Positions 42,916 to 51,560 of a stretch of DNA of 64,000 nt are shown one piece after another; positions within the stretch are counted from its first letter, which is position 1; the number at the start of each line of letters is the position of its first letter. Below the pieces are notes generated by a model, which saw only the letters and a program-made list of their open reading frames with translations, was not told the DNA's origin and made no database searches. The stretch comes from a bacterium (GTDB taxonomy: Bacteria > Zhuqueibacterota > QNDG01 > JAFGCO01): assembly GCA_016930535.1 (NCBI GenBank), contig JAFGGN010000135.1:1-64000 (forward strand), given 5' to 3'. The position numbers and the translations under genes were made by a program.

Positions 42916-44072
42916 AACGGGAAATCACGGAGATGAAAAGGCTTCTTCGAATGCATATTGGCGGAAACGGATCCGGGAAGCGATACGGTTGCCGGTTTGT
43001 CCTTCCGCTGCTCCGGACAGCGCCTGTCTGGATCTGGCCGGCCATTTTGTTCTGTTTTCCGCTTGCCGGAGCAGAAGGTCCGGGCCCGGATCCCGAGATC
43101 TCCATTATACAGCCGTCCAGACGCGCCTCGATGACGGCGGAAAGCATGACATTCAGATGGGTGCTTCGCCCTCCGCAGGATTCGGCTGCCTTTATTCCGC
43201 AGTACTATGAAGTCATGTTCTGGTCCAAGCACCGGAATTTCAGCTATATCCGTACGGTATACTCTGACGACGCATACAGGGGGATTTTCCGTCTGAACGA
43301 TGTGAAACAGCGGTTTCACAGGCACGGGCGGTATTACTGGCAGGTACAGGCTGTTTCGGAAGACGGAAGACGTATCGAATCCGAGGTTCGTGAACTTGTC
43401 GTTCCGATTCCGAAACAGATGCAGTCCATGCTGCCCGCCATGTTTCCCTACGCGCTGCAGTGGAAGCAGACAAAACGGCTGTACAGCCGGGATTTTCAGG
43501 AACTGATATCGGAAGTCTATCCGAAAATTCATTTTCAGGGACATACGGATCTTTGTCTCATCTTCAAACAGCCGTTCGACGGAAGAATTCATTTCGATCT
43601 CGAGGAACAGCTGCTGATGAATTCGAGTATCGGGCTGGGCGGTGAATTTCTGACACGGCTGCGTCTGTATGAAAACACCTATTTTGCCCTGCATCCGACC
43701 GTTTCCACGGGATTCTGCCTGTACGCCACGGGTCTTCAGCAGTATTCAAGCATGCGGTATCAGACGCTTCTCGGTGTGGATTTTATCATCAATCCCAAGG
43801 GATATGTTTCGGGGTACGCGAGATGGGTACCCATGCACCGGTTTCATTATGCGATGAAACACGACGGATTCCGCACATTCGAGGGATATGGCTGGGAATG
43901 GGGTGCCAGGGTCGTCATTCCCCGCAATATCATGAATCCGTTTCAGATTCTTGGATTTGAAATGGATATGGAACGCATGCCGATAGAATATACATACAGT
44001 CGGCTCACCGATAATTACACTGGTGTGGTTATGCCAACACAGGAAGTGGGAATCAGCTTCCTTTTTCAGTGA
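42912..44072 (+). CDS. FN3-like plus beta-barrel outer-membrane protein
   Basis: 386 residues if translation starts at the TTG at 42912, whose last two bases sit in the stop of the previous gene; ATGs at 42933 and 42951 are alternatives and the start is uncertain. A hydrophobic export segment (about 30-48, APVWIWPAILFCFPLAGA) is followed by an FN3-like domain (about 55-145, ESMTFRWVLRPPQDS, YYWQVQAVSEDGRRI). Residues about 175-386 look like an outer-membrane barrel (HFDLEEQLLMNSSIGLGGEF, TLLGVDFIINPKGYVSGYAR, final strand EVGISFLFQ). Family unknown. Its place directly before the ExbB-like gene suggests it is the outer-membrane partner of the motor. Confidence 0.65.
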   Translation: MKREITEMKRLLRMHIGGNGSGKRYGCRFVLPLLRTAPVWIWPAILFCFPLAGAEGPGPDPEISIIQPSRRASMTAESMTFRWVLRPPQDSAAFIPQYYEVMFWSKHRNFSYIRTVYSDDAYRGIFRLNDVKQRFHRHGRYYWQVQAVSEDGRRIESEVRELVVPIPKQMQSMLPAMFPYALQWKQTKRLYSRDFQELISEVYPKIHFQGHTDLCLIFKQPFDGRIHFDLEEQLLMNSSIGLGGEFLTRLRLYENTYFALHPTVSTGFCLYATGLQQYSSMRYQTLLGVDFIINPKGYVSGYARWVPMHRFHYAMKHDGFRTFEGYGWEWGARVVIPRNIMNPFQILGFEMDMERMPIEYTYSRLTDNYTGVVMPTQEVGISFLFQ

Positions 44073-44094
44073 AATGGATAAAGGAGATCCTTTC

Positions 44095-45405
44095 ATGAGT
44101 TTGAAACAAAAATACTTGCTCCGGGGATTGTTGATGATGGTTGCCTTGTCCGGCATGCTGACCGGACAGGACCTGTATCAACCGCATATCACGGTACTGA
44201 ACCGGGACATTGAGAGAAACTGGATCAATGTGCCGCAATCGTTCGAATGCCGGATCGAATGGGACGTGATGAAGCAGGAAGACGGGCGCTGGATTCCTTC
44301 GGAGAAAAAACCGTTTCATGATTTTGTCATCGAATGCTATCAGGAAGAGAATCTGCTCTCGAAAAAACAGACGGCTTCTTCCGAACCGCAGCTTTGTGTT
44401 TTCAAGGATCTCAGGGCCGGTTCCAGATACCGCTTCGTGGTTTCCGGAATCCAGGAGGGGGATACGGTCCGTTCTGAAGTGGCGGAAGTGGTCACAGGGG
44501 ATATTACCGCTGCAGGAACCCGGGAAATTCAGTGGTATCACCGGTTTCCGATTCTCAGCGGACGCACGCCTCTGCAGCTTGTGGGAAGGGAAAAATTCTA
44601 CGACAAGGCCACCGAAGCGGGAAAAATCGCGTTCTGGGTGATCTGGTGGTTTTTCCTGTCCGCCGTTCTGATCAGTACCCAGTGCTGGCGCTACCTGAGA
44701 ATCGGTCACGTGCTTCCCATGGACCGCATGTGGGCCGTCGGGCACGGATATGACGCCATCTATGAGCGGAACAAATCCAAAAAATTTCAGCGGATTCTGG
44801 ATGAATGGAAACAAATTATTGCGCTGGTTCATAAACGGGTGCGCGATCATCTGACGGGCAGGGAAACACTCGGTTCCCATGAAATCGAGGGTGCGGGTGC
44901 CAAGTTCTGGCAGGAGTACGGTGCGGATGCGCTGAATGATCTGATTAAAAGAATAGAAGAGTACGATGATTATCCAACGGCCAAGATATTCAAATCCGGG
45001 ATGCAGAATCATGAGATGAACGGTTTTCACTGGATGAAAGTGTCGGAGGAAGTGGAACGCGCCGTGGAAAACAGGGCCTCGTCAGAAATAGAGAAACTGC
45101 GAAGAAAAAGTTTTATGGACTGGCTGTGGAACCTGGGTACGTTCGCCCCTATGGTGGGGCTTTTCGGAACGGCGACCGGTATTTCCAGTGCATTCGGCAA
45201 ACTGGAACGCCTGTCCACGGACACGGAACAGATGCAGATGGTCCAGGAACTGGCGGGCGGTATTTATGAAGCACTTTGGACCACGATCGAAGGTCTGGCC
45301 GTGGGCATCCTGCTGATGCTGATTTATCATTACTACCAGAACAAGCTCAGCTGGATCTATTCCAAGTGGGAAGAAATCTATGTGGATATCACGGGCAAAT
45401 TATAA
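44095..45405 (+). CDS. MotA/TolQ/ExbB-type proton channel with exported N-terminal domain
   Basis: 436 residues from the ATG at 44095, with AAGGAG eight bases upstream. Unlike standard ExbB (about 240 residues), it begins with a cleavable-looking signal (LLMMVALSGMLTGQ) and a periplasmic FN3-like domain (about 30-145, FECRIEWDVMKQEDGRW, RYRFVVSGIQEGD). The proton-channel core follows: first span at about 178-200 (AFWVIWWFFLSAVLIST), a cytoplasmic helical region, then spans at about 343-366 (GTFAPMVGLFGTATGISSAF) and 391-414 (ALWTTIEGLAVGILLMLIYH). The last two carry the family pore signature. It should form the stator channel with the two ExbD-like proteins encoded next. Confidence 0.9.
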   Translation: MSLKQKYLLRGLLMMVALSGMLTGQDLYQPHITVLNRDIERNWINVPQSFECRIEWDVMKQEDGRWIPSEKKPFHDFVIECYQEENLLSKKQTASSEPQLCVFKDLRAGSRYRFVVSGIQEGDTVRSEVAEVVTGDITAAGTREIQWYHRFPILSGRTPLQLVGREKFYDKATEAGKIAFWVIWWFFLSAVLISTQCWRYLRIGHVLPMDRMWAVGHGYDAIYERNKSKKFQRILDEWKQIIALVHKRVRDHLTGRETLGSHEIEGAGAKFWQEYGADALNDLIKRIEEYDDYPTAKIFKSGMQNHEMNGFHWMKVSEEVERAVENRASSEIEKLRRKSFMDWLWNLGTFAPMVGLFGTATGISSAFGKLERLSTDTEQMQMVQELAGGIYEALWTTIEGLAVGILLMLIYHYYQNKLSWIYSKWEEIYVDITGKL

Positions 45406-45419
45406 CAGAGAATCCGCCG

Positions 45420-46037
45420 ATGGCGTTTAAAAGGGTACATGAAAAAAAGGCATTCATGAGTCTGCCGAGTCTGATCGATGTGATTTTTCTGCTGTTGATA
45501 TTTTTTATGGCCACCATCAACATGTCCACAGTCGTTTCGGACCGGAACCGCGGTATTTACACGCAGAAGAAATTCGATCTGCCTGAAATCAGAAACCGTC
45601 AGACCGGGCCCGTACAGGATATTCTTCAGACCCTGATGTTTCAAATCGAACATGCGGATCCGCAGGATAACGCATCTCCGATGGTGGTTTATGCATTGTG
45701 GCCCTCAAGGAGAGATTCGCTGACCGTTGCCAGGGCCAGGGACCAGGCCGCTGCACGGAAAATGGTTGCATACTTCGTTCCGGATGCACAGCGTAATGCC
45801 GATCCCGATATTCCCAATATTTCACCCTATGATTTTATCACACGGGAAATCAACCGGTACGCGGATCAGTACTTCCGGACACCCAATCCGAAGAATTACA
45901 TCGAAATCCGGGCCGTCAAGGAAACGGAGTTCAAAACAATCAACCATATTCTGAATGCCTGTTCAGAACTCGAGGACAGGATCCCGCGGATTTATGTCCG
46001 CACTTTATCCGGAGAACTCGGCGCAGATGTCTTTTAA
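45420..46037 (+). CDS. ExbD/TolR-like protein 1
   Basis: 205 residues from the ATG at 45420, 14 bases after the ExbB-type gene. The N-terminal span has the channel Asp (SLPSLIDVIFLLLIFFMATI), matching the ExbD/TolR pattern with a short basic cytoplasmic lead. The remaining 170 residues are periplasmic and longer than in TolR. The final part (NYIEIRAVKETEFKTINHIL, then RIPRIYVRTLSG) resembles the ExbD fold used to bind the peptidoglycan or partner. It pairs with a second ExbD gene that overlaps its stop. Confidence 0.9.
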   Translation: MAFKRVHEKKAFMSLPSLIDVIFLLLIFFMATINMSTVVSDRNRGIYTQKKFDLPEIRNRQTGPVQDILQTLMFQIEHADPQDNASPMVVYALWPSRRDSLTVARARDQAAARKMVAYFVPDAQRNADPDIPNISPYDFITREINRYADQYFRTPNPKNYIEIRAVKETEFKTINHILNACSELEDRIPRIYVRTLSGELGADVF

Positions 46038-46608
46038 GAAAAAATACAGTGCGAAACAGCCCCCGGAGCTGGTTTCTCTCATTGATATGATTTTTATTCT
46101 CCTGGTATTTTTCCTGGTGACGAGTTTTGCCATTAAGATGCCGCTTCAGGAGCGGTCGCTCCTGGTGCCCACACCTGAAAACAAGCCCGGACGTGCGCAG
46201 ATTTTCATTCAGTTTCTCGATGAGGATCATCTTTTCTGGCTCGATGAATCGGCCAACCGGGACGTGGAAACCTGGGACCGGGAACTGTTTTATATGCTTG
46301 GCGATCAGAAAAACCGTGAAATCATACAGCGTCTGATCCGTAAAAACCAAATGCCATCAGGCGATTTTTACGGGAAATTGCGTCTTTTCGTGCAGCATGC
46401 AAAAATGCAGAGAAACAGGACCTTTTTTATCGTGATCCGGTGTCCGGACCATGTCCCTTATGTGGCCGTGATGAAGGTGCTTTCCATTCTGTCCCAGGCG
46501 GACAATGTGGAATACGGCTGTCTCGGCGGATCGATCGACGATCTGCTGAAATCCAGGATCTCAACCGGCGTGTATCAGGGAAAGACGGTATTAAAAATCG
46601 ACTTTTAA
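46027..46608 (+). CDS. ExbD/TolR-like protein 2
   Basis: 193 residues from the ATG at 46027, overlapping the previous stop by 11 bases; a GGAG lies 11 bases upstream. The span with the proton-relay Asp is PPELVSLIDMIFILLVFFLV, and a periplasmic domain ends in FFIVIRCPDHVPYVAVMKVL. It is a divergent paralogue of the preceding gene. The pairing suggests a heteromeric ExbD2 stator, as seen in Tol-like or gliding motors with two different D subunits. Confidence 0.9.
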   Translation: MSFKKKYSAKQPPELVSLIDMIFILLVFFLVTSFAIKMPLQERSLLVPTPENKPGRAQIFIQFLDEDHLFWLDESANRDVETWDRELFYMLGDQKNREIIQRLIRKNQMPSGDFYGKLRLFVQHAKMQRNRTFFIVIRCPDHVPYVAVMKVLSILSQADNVEYGCLGGSIDDLLKSRISTGVYQGKTVLKIDF

Positions 46609-46618
46609 TTTTGACGGT

Positions 46619-47209
46619 ATGAAAAGAAAAAAGCCACTTATTCGAAGAAGATGGGTTTTGCTCGCGCTGATTCTCTATACGGCCCTGAGAGAAGGTTTTT
46701 TTATGTTTCAGCGTGCCCAGATGAGACAGTTGCCCAAGGATTCCATCCTTGTTCCGCCGTTGATATCGGAAATCGAGCCGCCCATGAGGCCCGGCATGAA
46801 CGGCATCTGGATCATGGGCCCGCCGGTAAAAACCCTGTATTTCGAGATCAATCCCTTTCATGCCGGCTCGAGGACGCTGCAATGGGACGCCCTGCCCCAG
46901 AACACACGGGTCAAGATCAACTGTCTCGTGGATGAAGCCGGGAATCTGCTGATCGACTCATATGAAATCGAGGGGCATCCCGAGGCGGGCCATCTGATCA
47001 TTGAAACCCTGCGCACCTGGAAATACAGGAACCTGAAGACGGGCGAAATCCATTTTGATTTCAAACTGCCGTCCCGCAGGGAGAAACTGACGATATACAC
47101 GAAACTGGACAGAAAATCTTCGATTCCGGACAGCCTCCAGATTTATGACGGCAGGCTGTACAATATCGATGGAATCGCGGAACACGAACTAAATATCGAG
47201 AAATTGTAA
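46619..47209 (+). CDS. TonB-like energy transducer
   Basis: 196 residues; ATG ten bases after the ExbD2 stop. A short basic cytoplasmic lead (MKRKKPLIRRR), one membrane span (WVLLALILYTALREGFFMF) and a short periplasmic linker with PP pairs precede a TonB-C-like domain: TRVKINCLVDEAGNLLIDSY, then GHLIIETLRTWKYRNLKTGE with the W-x-(Y/F) pattern. The linker lacks the long Pro-Glu/Pro-Lys run of classic TonB. It would pass force from the ExbB/D complex to an outer-membrane partner, most simply the barrel or PorV-like protein of the same operon. Confidence 0.75.
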   Translation: MKRKKPLIRRRWVLLALILYTALREGFFMFQRAQMRQLPKDSILVPPLISEIEPPMRPGMNGIWIMGPPVKTLYFEINPFHAGSRTLQWDALPQNTRVKINCLVDEAGNLLIDSYEIEGHPEAGHLIIETLRTWKYRNLKTGEIHFDFKLPSRREKLTIYTKLDRKSSIPDSLQIYDGRLYNIDGIAEHELNIEKL

Positions 47210-47248
47210 ATGCATCAAAGACAATTTTTTAAAACATCGAGGTCTTTC

Positions 47249-50200
47249 ATGGTCCTGAAAAAGGATTTCCTCAGAGTGTCGGTCCTGGGATTGCTGGCAG
47301 CCGTGCTGACCGGTCAGTCCGCTGCCGCCCAGTCCGGTATTGAGCTGAATCCGACCGTTCTGTCTGAGGCGCTCTCAGAGGCGCTGTCTTTTTATGACCG
47401 CGCAGATTACGAGACGGCCATTTACCGTCTGACAGAGCACGGCAAAAAATATGCGGCCGAAAGCGGCATCGCCTATTATTTCGTCGGAGAGAGCTATTAC
47501 AATCTCGCTTTGGCGGGAGGCATCCCGTCTCAGGGCCGTATCAGTCATCTTGAAGAATCCATCCGGTACCTGAATTATGCGCTTGAAAACGGTTTAACCG
47601 ATACGTATCCTGAAAAAGAAGATATCACGATATACAAGCGGGCCTGGGCCAGTTTCCGGCTGGCCGAACTCATGTGTGATCCCCTGAAGAAACTGCAAGC
47701 TGCATATAATGATTTCGATTTTATCGCCGGCGGGCCGGGGGACAGGGAACTGACGCAGGAGGGCGCTTATATGGCCGCTGAGGCATTGATCCGGACGGCC
47801 ATACTCAAACGCATTCAACTGTACCGGTCCATCAATACAGGTGAAAAAATAGCCCTGTACAAGGAAATTCGTCAGAATATCAATATGGCACGCAGCCATC
47901 TTGAAGACATCATCAAGTCTCCGATGGCCTCACAGTATCTGAAGGCCTGTGCCGTGTTTCAGAAACAGAAATGCATCCTGATTTTTGCGAGGACCACGGT
48001 CAAACTGAAACCGGATGTTTTCGAGGCGATTCGGGACGGGCTCACGGGTGAAAACGCCCGGGAAACCACGATCGGACTGGTTCAGTCCCTCGATTTTCAA
48101 CCCGTCACACAGAATCTCAGCCAGGCCATGGCCATTCAGCTGCATCCCCTGATACAATACGAGAAAGCCTATGCCTCGATGTTCGAATACCTGCTGACCG
48201 GTGAACGCATGTTCGAGGTCAATGTGGCACTGGATTCCCTGCCCAAATCCCTGTTTCGTTCCGACTACCTGTTTTTGCAGGGGAACCGGGATCATAAGGC
48301 GGATATCGAAGAAGAACGCTTTATGCAGCTTTCCAGGAACGATCAGAGTTTTTATTACGAAGTTTCAACCATATACCCGGAAGCCCTGTACTGGCTGGGA
48401 TGGGTGCAGTATATTCGCGGCAGCAGGGAAAGTGAACAGAATTTCCGGACATTTCTCGAAAAAATCGGATCGGATCAGTGTGACGAACGCATCAATTTCA
48501 TGAAGGAAGATGCACAGATGCGTCTGTTCTATCTCGCATTCGACAACAATGCAGTGACACCCGGTCTGCTTAGTGTTCTGAAACAGGAACTGATACAGTT
48601 TCATCCCACGGTTCCGGACCTTCAAAAAGAGCGGAACCTGCTGCTGTCCCTGGTACGGGTCGGACTGCAGGAGCAGGCAGGTTCCATTTTTGACACGGTC
48701 GAGGAAGTCGTCGAACTGATCCGTTATATGCTTCCGAAGGCAGCCCTCGTTTATGGCAAGGAAAGGGCGCAGTATTTACGGTATCTGGATACATTGCTGA
48801 AAATTTCACAGTACCAGAAGTCCGAGCAGACCAAGTTCTATCAGGGCATCGTGACGTTTCTGAGGGCCGAAATCCAGCCGGATGACCGCGATGTGCTGAA
48901 CTATTACAGGCAGGCCGCAGACTTCATGAAGGAACTGCAGAAAACAAACAGCAAATATGTACATGAGGCGCGTTATATTACGGCAAGGGCCTATTTCGAT
49001 GCGGCCAAACATGAGAGCAATGTCGGCGATAAGGAAAAGCTGTATCAGAACGCCAAGGATATCTTTATTCAGCTGGTCAGGGAAAAACAGAGTGTGCGGT
49101 CATTGTTCTATCTGGCCGAAATCCTGATCCACGAAAACAATCATCTGGCGGCCGCCGAGTGCTATCAGGCCGTCATTAATGCGACATGCCGTATCGACGG
49201 CGGTGAATTCTGGTGTTCAAGCGCGCGTGCAGGATTGCGGAATTCGAGAAGCAGGGGCAATCTGACCGAAATTCAGGGGCTTCCGATAGATCGTGTGCTT
49301 TATCCCGAAAATCTGAACCAGGCCGATGACGAGGAAATCACGCTCGAGCAGTTCGGATACCAGAAATATGTCATGAAGAATCTCTGGGTGGAGTCCATCG
49401 ACCGGCTGACTCAATTCGGCCTGCCGCCGCGCATGCTGTACCCGGCAGCTGTCCGTATGGAAGATTCCCGGTTTACTGGACGCCAGTTCGAAAGCCTGAC
49501 CGCGGGTTTGAAAGAACAGATTATCGGATTGAAGTCGGGACTTATATTGAACGTGATCCTGCCGCAGGAACTGACAGCGAGCGAGCAGGGCGTGACCGTA
49601 TTTTACAACGGAAAACTGCTGACCAAGGAACAGGAAGGCTACCGGATCGAATCCATCCCTTTGAATGAAACGGCCGTTATCGAGGTTCGCAACGACCGGT
49701 GCTATTTATATAAACAGATTTTCCGTTTTACGCAGCCACGGCAGATGAACCTGTATATTCCGCTGATTCAGAAATTCAGGTTCCGCAGAATCAACCATGT
49801 CCCGGATATCGGAGACCAGCTGCTCTATTTGCCGGACCGGCTCGATAAAAATGCCCTTTTCAATCCGTGCGGTATTTTTTCGGAATCCTCGGAACTGGTT
49901 CAGCATTTTGACCAGCATCTCTATTTCAGGGATTTTGCCTGTGCGAAGGACCGCATCCTGGCCGTAAAGGACAGCGCGGACCAGCTGATCCAGTACAGGC
50001 TCGACGGCAGCACGCCGGACGATGCCCGGGACCGGATCTTCCCGCTCGATTTTTCAAGAACGTCGTTCAGGCTCATGACGCCCGAAGGGATCGCGGTCGA
50101 TTCACTGGGAAATATTTATGTCACGGATGTCGATCAGAACAGGCTTTTTATCTTCGATTCAAACGGACGTCTCAGGTCGACCATCGGCAAACATGCACCC

Positions 50201-50515
50201 ATCGGAGCCGACAGTGCGGATGCGGTTCCGTTTGTGCGTCCAAAGAGAATTGCACTCGCTGAGGATCTCGAAGGGATTTCATTCGAAGGCAAAAAAGTGG
50301 TCCGGCCGACCCTGATTTTCGTAACGGACCGTTCAGGAATACACGTCATGAACAGCCGCGGGGATATGCTGGAACTGATTCCGAACACAGAGAATCAATC
50401 CGGTATTTATTATGACCTGATGGTGACCGGATACGGCCATACGAGCCAGATCTTTGTATGGAACCGTCAGAAGGGTCAGGTCGAGTGGTTCAAGGCTGAA
50501 CCGGTCATGCGATAG
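47249..50515 (+). CDS. TPR and NHL-propeller periplasmic protein
   Basis: 1088 residues from the ATG at 47249, with CGAGGT five bases upstream and a signal peptide ending QSAAAQ; an ATG at 47210, right after the TonB-like stop, is also in frame. Residues about 35-660 are helical with TPR-like units (ALSFYDRADYETAIYRLTEH, YYFVGESYYNLALAG, KDIFIQLVREKQSVRSLFYL, AECYQAVINATC). The PEGA-like or Ig segment near 760-840 is followed by an NHL-type beta-propeller (about 890-1088, TPEGIAVDSLGNIYVTDVDQ, NRLFIFDSNGRLRSTIG). It is the last gene of the operon. Likely a periplasmic scaffold of the motor assembly. Confidence 0.75.
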   Translation: MVLKKDFLRVSVLGLLAAVLTGQSAAAQSGIELNPTVLSEALSEALSFYDRADYETAIYRLTEHGKKYAAESGIAYYFVGESYYNLALAGGIPSQGRISHLEESIRYLNYALENGLTDTYPEKEDITIYKRAWASFRLAELMCDPLKKLQAAYNDFDFIAGGPGDRELTQEGAYMAAEALIRTAILKRIQLYRSINTGEKIALYKEIRQNINMARSHLEDIIKSPMASQYLKACAVFQKQKCILIFARTTVKLKPDVFEAIRDGLTGENARETTIGLVQSLDFQPVTQNLSQAMAIQLHPLIQYEKAYASMFEYLLTGERMFEVNVALDSLPKSLFRSDYLFLQGNRDHKADIEEERFMQLSRNDQSFYYEVSTIYPEALYWLGWVQYIRGSRESEQNFRTFLEKIGSDQCDERINFMKEDAQMRLFYLAFDNNAVTPGLLSVLKQELIQFHPTVPDLQKERNLLLSLVRVGLQEQAGSIFDTVEEVVELIRYMLPKAALVYGKERAQYLRYLDTLLKISQYQKSEQTKFYQGIVTFLRAEIQPDDRDVLNYYRQAADFMKELQKTNSKYVHEARYITARAYFDAAKHESNVGDKEKLYQNAKDIFIQLVREKQSVRSLFYLAEILIHENNHLAAAECYQAVINATCRIDGGEFWCSSARAGLRNSRSRGNLTEIQGLPIDRVLYPENLNQADDEEITLEQFGYQKYVMKNLWVESIDRLTQFGLPPRMLYPAAVRMEDSRFTGRQFESLTAGLKEQIIGLKSGLILNVILPQELTASEQGVTVFYNGKLLTKEQEGYRIESIPLNETAVIEVRNDRCYLYKQIFRFTQPRQMNLYIPLIQKFRFRRINHVPDIGDQLLYLPDRLDKNALFNPCGIFSESSELVQHFDQHLYFRDFACAKDRILAVKDSADQLIQYRLDGSTPDDARDRIFPLDFSRTSFRLMTPEGIAVDSLGNIYVTDVDQNRLFIFDSNGRLRSTIGKHAPIGADSADAVPFVRPKRIALAEDLEGISFEGKKVVRPTLIFVTDRSGIHVMNSRGDMLELIPNTENQSGIYYDLMVTGYGHTSQIFVWNRQKGQVEWFKAEPVMR

Positions 50516-50527
50516 TGTTTCATTTTC

Positions 50528-50557
50528 AATGGGTCCTCAGGACTGATGAGACCCATT
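50528..50557 (+). terminator. Hairpin after TPR/NHL gene
   Basis: AATGGGTCCTCA (50528-50539) pairs with TGAGACCCATT (50547-50557) with one bulged C, 12 bp after the stop at 50515. No T run follows. It is a candidate end of the nine-gene operon. Confidence 0.45.
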
Positions 50558-50672
50558 CAAAAAGCGATGTCGGCACTGTACAGAAGCCTGTCATTGGTAA
50601 AACTTTATATTTTAGTGATTTGTATGCTGTCGTTGTTAATTTTCCGCATCATTGTAAACCGATTCCATTGCC

Positions 50673-51560
50673 ATGAATCCGAAAAAGAGACTGCGCACCA
50701 AAGTATTTGTGAATCCCGATTCAAAGCCGGGACGCATCAAACGGTATTTGAAGCCCGCTCTGTCGATTTTAAGGAACAACGGATTTGACCTGTCCGTCTA
50801 TTTCACCAAGGCATCCGGTGAAATTCAGAGCCGGGCAAAACAGGCCGTGGAAGATCAATACGACGCCATCATTGTCGCCGGCGGTGACGGGACCCTGAAT
50901 GAGGGAATCAACGGCATACTGCCCAGCGATGTCCTGTTGGGCATACTGCCTTTCGGCGGAAGCAATGTACTCGCCAGGGAGCTCAGGATCCCTCTGAATC
51001 CGCTGGAGGCGGCCACGGTCATTGCCAGGAAACATACAAAACGCATCGATCTGGGCGTGATCAATGGAAGGTATTTTTCGATGATGGCCAGCTGCGGATA
51101 CGATGCCTATACAATCAGCCGCACAAGCAGAAAAATCAAGCGGATCATTCACCGGTATGCCTATGTCTGGGCCGGAATCAAGGATTTTTTCGGTTACCGG
51201 CCTTCCAATATTCATGTGGATCTGGATCACGGCAAAACCACGGATTTCGGAACATTCGTGGTTCTCGGCAACACGCATTTTTACGGAGGATTCCATCAGC
51301 TGACGCCATTTGCCGAGGTGGACGACGGTTTTCTCGATGTGTGCGTATATAAAGGGAAAACACAGATAGGGCTCATGCGTTTCGTATTGCGAATGCTCGC
51401 GCAAAAGCATCTGAGCATGCGTGACGTCCGGTATTACCGGACAAGAGAAGTATCCCTCTCAGCCGAAGTGCCCACACTGGTTCAGGTGGACGGCGACATA
51501 CTGGGGCATCTGCCCATGACCGCCAGGATTGCTCCGAAGGTGCTTGAGGTGTTTCTATAA
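50673..51560 (+). CDS. Diacylglycerol-kinase-family lipid kinase
   Basis: 295 residues, typical of DgkB/YegS-type lipid kinases. The nucleotide-binding motif GGDGTLNEGIN begins at residue 70, and GILPFGGSNVLARELRIPLN is the usual PxGTxND-type loop, with SN in place of TxND. Other conserved segments are RIDLGVINGRYFSMMASCGYDA and TFVVLGNTHFYGGFHQLTPFAEVDDGFLD (in two parts). It phosphorylates diacylglycerol or another lipid at the membrane. The upstream frame from 50546 overlaps this start and is not counted. Confidence 0.92.
   Translation: MNPKKRLRTKVFVNPDSKPGRIKRYLKPALSILRNNGFDLSVYFTKASGEIQSRAKQAVEDQYDAIIVAGGDGTLNEGINGILPSDVLLGILPFGGSNVLARELRIPLNPLEAATVIARKHTKRIDLGVINGRYFSMMASCGYDAYTISRTSRKIKRIIHRYAYVWAGIKDFFGYRPSNIHVDLDHGKTTDFGTFVVLGNTHFYGGFHQLTPFAEVDDGFLDVCVYKGKTQIGLMRFVLRMLAQKHLSMRDVRYYRTREVSLSAEVPTLVQVDGDILGHLPMTARIAPKVLEVFL

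Noticed and set aside
50546..50788. 80-residue + strand frame with one hydrophobic segment
   Set aside because: It overlaps the well-supported lipid kinase start at 50673 by more than 100 bases in another frame and has no ribosome site.
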